Below are positions 57,984 to 64,000 of a DNA stretch of 64,000 bases, piece by piece. The translations under genes and the position numbers were made by a program. The notes beneath the pieces were generated by a model, which saw only the letters and a program-made list of their open reading frames with translations, did no database searches and was not told where the DNA came from. Each line of letters starts with the position of its first letter. Positions within the stretch are counted from its first letter, which is position 1. The stretch lies in contig CM119266.1 in NCBI GenBank assembly GCA_051294375.1, positions 6,651,431 to 6,715,430 on the forward strand, read 5' to 3'. The DNA is from Paraspadella gotoi. Lineage: Eukaryota > Chaetognatha.

Positions 57984-58720
57984 AGAATCGCGGGAAAGAG
58001 GGTGGTGGGGGGAGTGAGGAGAGAGGGGAGAGGGGATATCGGTGAAAAGGGTTGTGGGGGGAATGAAGAGTGTTGGGCTGTGGGTAGGTGGGTGGTCATA
58101 AGACATATTAGATGGCCGTCACTCGTGACAGGTTTAGAGAAAACATAGTTGGTCGTATATTCTTCTAAAAATTGGTGGTTCAAGAGAGTGGAAAACATCG
58201 CTGAAAAAAAATTGACATTTAAATGTAAATGTTTTTGTTTTGAAAAATTATTATAAAATGTTGGGTTAACATTTATTTCGCAACTTTTTGGCATTGCGTT
58301 ATTGCCCTTTGTTCCACGAGAACTTCACAGAGAGATTAGTAAAACCTCATTATAAAGAGATTAAATGGGTAGGCAATGGGCCGATTCTAATTTGGAACAT
58401 TTGTATTGCTGATGTGTGTGACCGTATTTACTAATGGTTGGAAGTATTATTCTTTTTATTTTAAAAATAAAATGAAGTCTTTTTTGCCCTAAGGACGATA
58501 AAAATCTAAAGAGTAATTTAATGGTATGTAATCAAATAATATGTAGAAGACAGTGGAAAAAATGTGTTGACGGTCAATCAGAGTGGTTAAATTTTTTTTC
58601 GTAACATTTTTTTTCCTCTTAATTAAACTCCATGACAGTGGACGACCGTGCAATTATTTATCTAAAAGTAGTAAAACCGGACTGCTAAGTTTTCAACGAC
58701 TTTAGTTGAATTTTTTTGCT
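57984..58720. other. CARMIL 3' region and HEPN-Kelch upstream region
   Basis: No gene is seen. An AATAAA-type sequence near 58465 may be a CARMIL polyadenylation signal. The rest is AT-rich and should contain the promoter of the next gene. Confidence 0.4.
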
Positions 58721-60706
58721 ATGGTAACCGGTTTTTTCGGTCGTCAAGCTGATCCTTTAACTATTTGTCGTTGCTGTAATGATTTGACCATGGCGACAGC
58801 GTCGGCCTCATCGTCATGGTCATCGTCATCGACGACGTCCACCTCATCTTCAAAACCGACCCGAGGAACCTCGGAAAATGATAACTACACTCAAGGTCAA
58901 ATGAACGGGCTTCGCCTCGTCAATGCCGTCAACTTAGAATCCCAAGACATGTACCGTGATCTCTTTGCCAGAGTCATTTCCCTCCAACTCGACGCCGACT
59001 GGGACGACGGCGAACTTTGGATCCCCTGGTGTTACATCAACTACAAACTCGTCAAAAAGTATTCCTTTTTCAAAAAGTTAAAAAAAAAGTCTACCAAGTC
59101 TCTTTGGATAAACGAAAAGTGCATTCCTTCGTTCCATGAGATGGACCTCTCCTTTTTCGCCTACTTGACGGAAAATCATCCGAAGATTCCCGAACGAGTC
59201 GGCGAGGCCAGCATAGCGTTGAGGGAAATGAGGAACGCCTTCGCCCATGTCGGAAGAGAGAAGGTGGTTCGGAGCGACGATGAGTTGCGGATCGAGTTCG
59301 AGCGGCTCGTCGACAATGTCGTGACGCCGATGTTCGAAGACTTTCCCGATCTCATTCCCAGGTGGGAAAAACGATTGCGAAAGTTGCGAGATGGGAAAAT
59401 GGATGGCGCAATCAGAGAGGCGGAAGAAGTGACGCCCATTGTGGAACCTCCAAGGTTTCGGCGTTTTCATCTTTATGATTCTATTGCCGAAGAATTAGAA
59501 GATCCTTACGAGCACGTCTCCTTATCCGCTCCTGGTAAAACTAATTATCATAAATATACTTTCTTCTGTTAATTTCTTTTTAAAATGTTAGTTCCAGCCG
59601 ATGAAAAAGACGTGGTTTTCTCTGGCAACCCTCTACCTTCACCTATTCCGCTCCAAGCTTTTAAATTGGAGCCCATTTTCCAGGACGTCCCGACGAGTGC
59701 TTCTGGAGAGAGTGTTTCCTGGTTGACGTCGAAGAGGTTTTGTGTCGGCTACGGATTTGTCGCGGCGGAGATCAACGGGACGATCCTTCTCTGGGGAGGA
59801 CGTCAATGCCAACCCGACAACACGAAACCTTTTCTTCCCCACCGAATCGTATATTTCCTGCAAGTAAAACCCATTAATTGGCGCCACGTCGTTGCCAAGG
59901 GCCAGCCGCCTCCGGGCACGGCCTTCGCAGCTTATTCTGTTCTCAAGGACAAAGTTTATCTCATGGGCGGTTACCGCCCCGGGGGCGAGATAACCAACGA
60001 GACGGTGACCCTTGATTCGTCTGGCGAATTCGTGAGGCTTCTTCCCTCAGGAGACGTCCCTTCGCCTCGAGCCGGTCATGGTGCCTGGACACATTTGGGT
60101 CGGGTTTATTTCTTTGCCGGGTTAGGGCCAATGGTTGATTCCTACGGCGGGCGTTTCTCCGAAGACGTTCGGACGGTCTGGATGGAGGCGCATTCCAACC
60201 CGGGAAACTTTTACAATAATCAGTTGTTCGAGTTCGACCCGGCGAGCGGACGGTACTCCCTTGTCCTGACGTCTGGCACGGCGCCTTACCCGCAGACCTT
60301 CTTTGCGGTGGCCAAGCTTAGAGAAAATGCGTACATACACGGTGGACGCAGATTTCATGTCTTGAACATGAACACGAGCTCCTGGTCGGAGCTGAAGTCT
60401 GGAATGACCCGCGACTTAATTCATCATACGCTCGTGCCCGTGTCCACGTCGCAACTTCTCTTGATCGGCGGTTCACGCGGCTCCACCATTTCCAACGAGA
60501 TCCACGTCTATGATATCGAGAAGACAGCGTGGAGGCAGGATCACGGCATCCGCCGGTTCCGAGTCGACGTCGAGGGTCTCTTGCTGCATCGCGTCGTCGT
60601 TGTTACCAAGAAAGGCAACGCCAAACGCGTCCTTTGCATCGGCGGATTTACTGATGCTGCTAAAAAAAATCATCTCGATCATATGCTGTTGCTCCAGCTC
60701 TTCTGA
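58721..60706 (+). CDS. HEPN domain fused to Kelch-repeat propeller
   Basis: Two exons, 58721-59534 and 59592-60706, join in phase 1 across a 57-base intron, giving 642 residues. The domain in about 60-210 is helical and resembles the DZIP3-like HEPN group: NGLRLVNAVN .. YINYKLVKKY .. ALREMRNAFAHVG. It carries an intact RNxxxH motif, R171-N172-x3-H176, the catalytic signature of HEPN ribonucleases. Residues about 300-642 hold six Kelch-like blades with Gly-Gly pairs (LLWGGRQ, VYLMGGYRPGG, YFFAGLG, YIHGGRR, LLLIGGSRG, VLCIGGF). HEPN domains act in RNA cleavage or signalling; Kelch propellers bind proteins. An ATG at 58790 has a better context (gaccATGG) and may be the true start; a Cys-rich leader would then be lost. 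No signal peptide or BTB domain is present. The function is inferred only from the domains. Confidence 0.85.
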
Positions 60707-62755
60707 TATTTTTCTTGGTTGATGTTATTGCAAAATTTACATTTTTATAGGCGAAGAATAGAGAATTTTATATTTTAATGAAATGATTTTGACTATTGGC
60801 TTTTTTACAACTGACGAACTAAATACTGGGTGTAGCTTGTTTTTTTTATTGTTTGAAGGTTTTGATAACAAAATTTAAATAAAAAGCTTAAATATAGAAA
60901 AGTTTTAATACAAAAAAGTATTATAAATTTCGTTCCAAATTAGACTGCCCATTATTAATAATTTAATTGTTCACGGTGCTTTGGCTTCCTCAAAATTAAG
61001 CTTTTATCTCAATTATTGCATTTTACTTCAATTGAATTTTTTTATTTGAGTTTTTTTTATGCTTAGGAGTCAAACGATGATCGGAATTATTCGGCCTTTG
61101 AAATTCTTTGATTCTTAGATTCGTATTTAGTTTTCGCCGCTCAGTCGGTCTTATTGTTTGTTGTATTTATGGTCAACAAATTAAATACTTCTTCCTTTAC
61201 CAGTATTTTAATATTTAAGATTTCGCGGCTTTGATATATATTTTTGAATAGATAATTGGCTCAGTCAGTCATTTAGTAAAAAGGAGTTCGCTATCTTTAA
61301 AATGATATTAAATTAAAGTGGTATTGTTAAAAATAAAATTAATGCGTTTTATTTTAATGCTCCAAGGACGGCAGCTAGCAATTGTTTGTCCATTTGCCTG
61401 AGGGCTCTCCCTTCTTTATTGGTCTTTGACTTTCTAACGATGATTGCATCGTCTTTTTTGGCGAAACATTGTACAATATGTCGCTTTCTCAATGGGATGA
61501 CTTTTACTCTTCTTACGCATTTTATGATTTCAAATATTTTTTTTTTTCCTTTTTAAGTGGAACAATTTTTCAATTATAATTTTACACTTATGATGTAATT
61601 AGTCTTTTATCGCGTAATCCAAAGTCACACCTCATTTGTAATACTAATAGCGACAACTGAAAAAGCTGTGAAAGCAAGGAATTCTCGATCTTATGACGGA
61701 AAATCGGATTGATATTCCGAATGATTCCATCGCATTGCCGATGCCATTGTCAATCAAGAAAAGACGAATTCGAAATGTCTTTATAATGATTAATCTGCGT
61801 GGAGCGATCGGGTCTCTTGAGGGATTCAATTGCGAAGAAGTCTTTGGATTAATCTCATTCATGATTAAACTTGTTAAAAAAAAGGGAGAAGCCGAAATGG
61901 AAAGGAATGAAAAGAAAGGAATGCCCGAGAAGCTGAGATTTTAGGAGTGTCGTCTCGAACAGGCAACGGCGATTTTTAATAAAAAGTTGGATCAAGAAAA
62001 CCTATTTAGTTTATTGCTCACTTAATGGCACACAAAAGCTTCACACTCCTGTAAAATTGTATATGTAAAATAAATATAATTTAGATTACGTAATACGTAA
62101 CATTCTCTCTTGCTGTGAGAAAAAGAGAGAGGCCCAGGGTTATCAAAGCCGCAGCCTCGGCAGCTTTTTCTCAGTAGCATCAGCGACGCGCGCCCAGGGC
62201 GACGCAGCTCCGACCCGGCGACGCAGATCCCGGGCGCGTCGCCTCCGCAGCCGCCGGATGCGTTCGTTCTCTCTCTCTCTCTCTCTCTTTCTCTCTTCCT
62301 CTCTCTCTCTCTCTCTCTGCCCAGCTCGCAGCCCAAAGAACATGTGTCCACAAAAACAAACCCAGAGACTGAGCGCGATTTTTTCCCTATTTCGGAATTT
62401 TTCGAAAATTTTCGACGAAATGATTTTTAGAAATGAATTACAAAAAATATTTTTAAATTTACATTGTTATTTTTAATTCCTCACACTATTTCCACTTCCG
62501 TAGAATTTATTATTTTCTCTATTTTTCGTATTGTAATCCTCGAAATAATTTTACCGTAAAGATCATTTTTTTATGACATTGGTACAATCATTACATGAAA
62601 ATATCAAAACAAGGTTATGTTGGATTAAGGCCTCCATCCCTGTTGCAAGATAATAACGTTCTAGTTATTTAACTATCAGAGAGTATTAAGTGTTCCGCAG
62701 TAGAATAAAAACACAAGCAGATTGTAGTGATGTAATACACGTTTGATATGACTCT
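60707..62755. other. AT-rich intergenic region, no gene recognised
   Basis: Contains the 3' end of the HEPN-Kelch gene (AATAAA near 60878) and long AT-rich stretches. The frame from ATG 61693 to 61944 (84 codons) lacks motifs and is not called. A (CT)n run interrupted by TTTC lies at about 62268-62318. Confidence 0.4.
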
Positions 62756-62764
62756 TCCTTCCAT

Positions 62765-62990
62765 CAGCGCCGTAATAGCGCACTGGGCTAACACACCAAC
62801 TCCGAACCCAATGGTCAAGGGTTCTAGCCCTGGTCGAAACAGTCCTTGCAAAAAGATTGACGGGCCGGTTAAACCACCGGTAGCAAGCCTACCGCCGGAG
62901 CCGAAGTTCCAGAAAGCAAGGCAACTGACAGAAAAATCTCCCAGACCCAATGGGAACACTAAGTGTGGGAGCTATCCCCACATTGAGAGT
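62765..62990 (+). repeat. tRNA-derived SINE-like element
   Basis: The head is tRNA-like: a box A form TAGCGCACTGGG at 62776-62787 and a box B form GGGTTCTAGCCC near 62818-62829, with the usual spacing of about 30-40 bases. A GC-rich tRNA-unrelated body follows (gacgggccggttaaaccacc and onward). It lacks good tRNA stem pairing, so it is not a functional tRNA gene. The AT-rich, otherwise empty setting fits a transposed element. A decayed relative is at 7810-7960. Confidence 0.6.
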
Positions 62991-64000
62991 CATGGCAACC
63001 CTCTCAGTCACTTCAAGCTGACAAATGTTATGATAACTAGGATGTCACTATATTTAGCTCTTCTAATTTTACTTTTACATATTTATCAATAACCTTCAGT
63101 TGCTTTTGCTGAGAAGAAAAACCCTCAGCTCTACTTGAGGCTCAAGTCTGTAAACTGAGATGTTTACGAAACTCAAACTGGTAGAAATGTTTAACAAATC
63201 TGATTGATTTTTCTACGTTAAAAAAAACTTAAAGAACATATCCTTTAATCTTCGATACTGATATCACATGCTGCCTCATTCTACGTAATTTTCTTCTTTT
63301 GACCTTCTGTAACTCTCTTGTTGTAAATGCCATTAAAAACTGATATAATACTAAACTTGCTCAAGCGTTTCACTTAAGACGGATCACTACTATCGTTTCT
63401 TGGGCTGTTCGCTTTGACCAGAGGGTTAATTGAAAGCTTCCTGTGGACTAAAGTTGCGGGGGTTGTTTTAGACTGGATTTAAAGTGGTTATTTTCGGCGT
63501 CGAGGGAGATTGCCTTTATTGGTGACAATTTGCAACACCTGGCCTTTGAATATGCCCATTTTCTGTCAAAAAATTGCTCCACCTGGAGCTCTATTAATAA
63601 AAATACAAATTCCAATGGAAGCTTAAAAGACATTCCTCAGAAAGAGAAAAAATGATGAGCACTCTCTTCTCTGTTTCTCTCGCTCTTTCTCCCTTTGGCA
63701 AGTGGCAACGCGGAATCACGCAACGCGGTCAAAGAGTTCGTTGACCTCATCTGACCAAATGGCTTCCGCTCTTTCCCTCGATCATTTTTTTTCTCTCTCC
63801 GCCGAAAAAAAACCATTTTTCTGTTTCTCTCGTTTCATCTTCAGTCAGGCAGGCAGTGTCGGCCGCTCCTTTTTGCCGAATGCGAATCGAGCTTGTATAA
63901 CGCCCGAGGGATTTCCCCGGTTTCTGAGTTTCTCCCAATATGGATTTTCTGGCCGCGAAATGGAATTTTGTTTGTCATCGTGTCGGCAGGGTCGCGAGAT
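62991..64000. other. terminal region, no gene recognised
   Basis: Mixed AT-rich sequence. The last 250 bases become GC- and CpG-richer and could be the upstream region of a gene beyond the window. No coding exon could be supported. Confidence 0.35.

Noticed and set aside
62765-62840. Functional tRNA gene
   Set aside because: Box A and B are present but acceptor and anticodon stems do not pair well, so a tRNA-derived repeat fits better.
62748-63092. 114-codon plus-strand frame
   Set aside because: It spans the SINE-like element with its Pol III boxes; the open frame is incidental.
1-64000. CRISPR arrays, bacterial operons or prokaryotic mobile elements
   Set aside because: Spliceosomal introns throughout show a eukaryotic nuclear genome; the only periodic repeats are microsatellites and the 85-bp splice-site triplication.

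Overview
This window is nuclear DNA from an intron-rich animal. Coding exons are GC-rich with many GAC/GTC/GCC codons. They sit in AT-rich non-coding DNA full of (CT)n microsatellites. Introns follow GT..AG and many are only about 55-95 bases long. The gene set (eIF2-gamma, CTU2, CARMIL, a signal-peptide-peptidase-like protease, a short-chain-collagen C4 protein, an Ig receptor, a HEPN-Kelch protein) is metazoan. The C4 domain is best known from sponges, cnidarians and molluscs, so a non-bilaterian or marine invertebrate is likely, but I cannot name the species. All gene models were made by eye from reading frames, splice sites and remembered family sequences; no search was run.

Layout. At 0.7-6.5 kb three compact plus-strand genes lie head to tail: an unrecognised single-exon protein, eIF2-gamma (translation initiation, 2 exons) and CTU2 (tRNA wobble-uridine thiolation, 4 exons). 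From 7.4 to 58.0 kb one giant gene, a CARMIL homologue, runs across about 40 coding exons. Every junction in my main model keeps phase and the sum is an open frame of 1,800 codons. It carries the PH-like region, the leucine-rich repeats, the helical region, the capping-protein-binding (CPI/CSI) segment and a long Pro/Ser-rich tail.

Six other genes lie inside CARMIL introns, on both strands: an SPPL2-type intramembrane aspartyl protease (11.9-16.6 kb, +); a probable type I membrane glycoprotein with unresolved splice junctions (20.0-21.5 kb, -); a small single-pass membrane protein (22.2-23.0 kb, +); a secreted C4-domain protein with proline-rich and Gly-Asn-Asp repeat tails (26.6-28.4 kb, -); a two-exon protein with an N-myristoylation-type start and two regular cysteine arrays (38.2-39.3 kb, +); and an Ig-like membrane protein with a cytoplasmic EF-hand (43.1-45.4 kb, +). 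An exon starting MGLFQS at 48.5 kb could begin a short CARMIL isoform.

Downstream, 58.7-60.7 kb holds a two-exon gene joining a HEPN domain (intact RNxxxH) to a Kelch propeller. The last 3.3 kb is AT-rich intergenic DNA with one tRNA-derived SINE-like element.

The nested genes share a membrane, surface or secreted theme, but nothing in the sequence shows that they act in one pathway. The most unusual items are the nested-gene locus itself, the cysteine-array protein, the Ig/EF-hand receptor and the HEPN-Kelch fusion.
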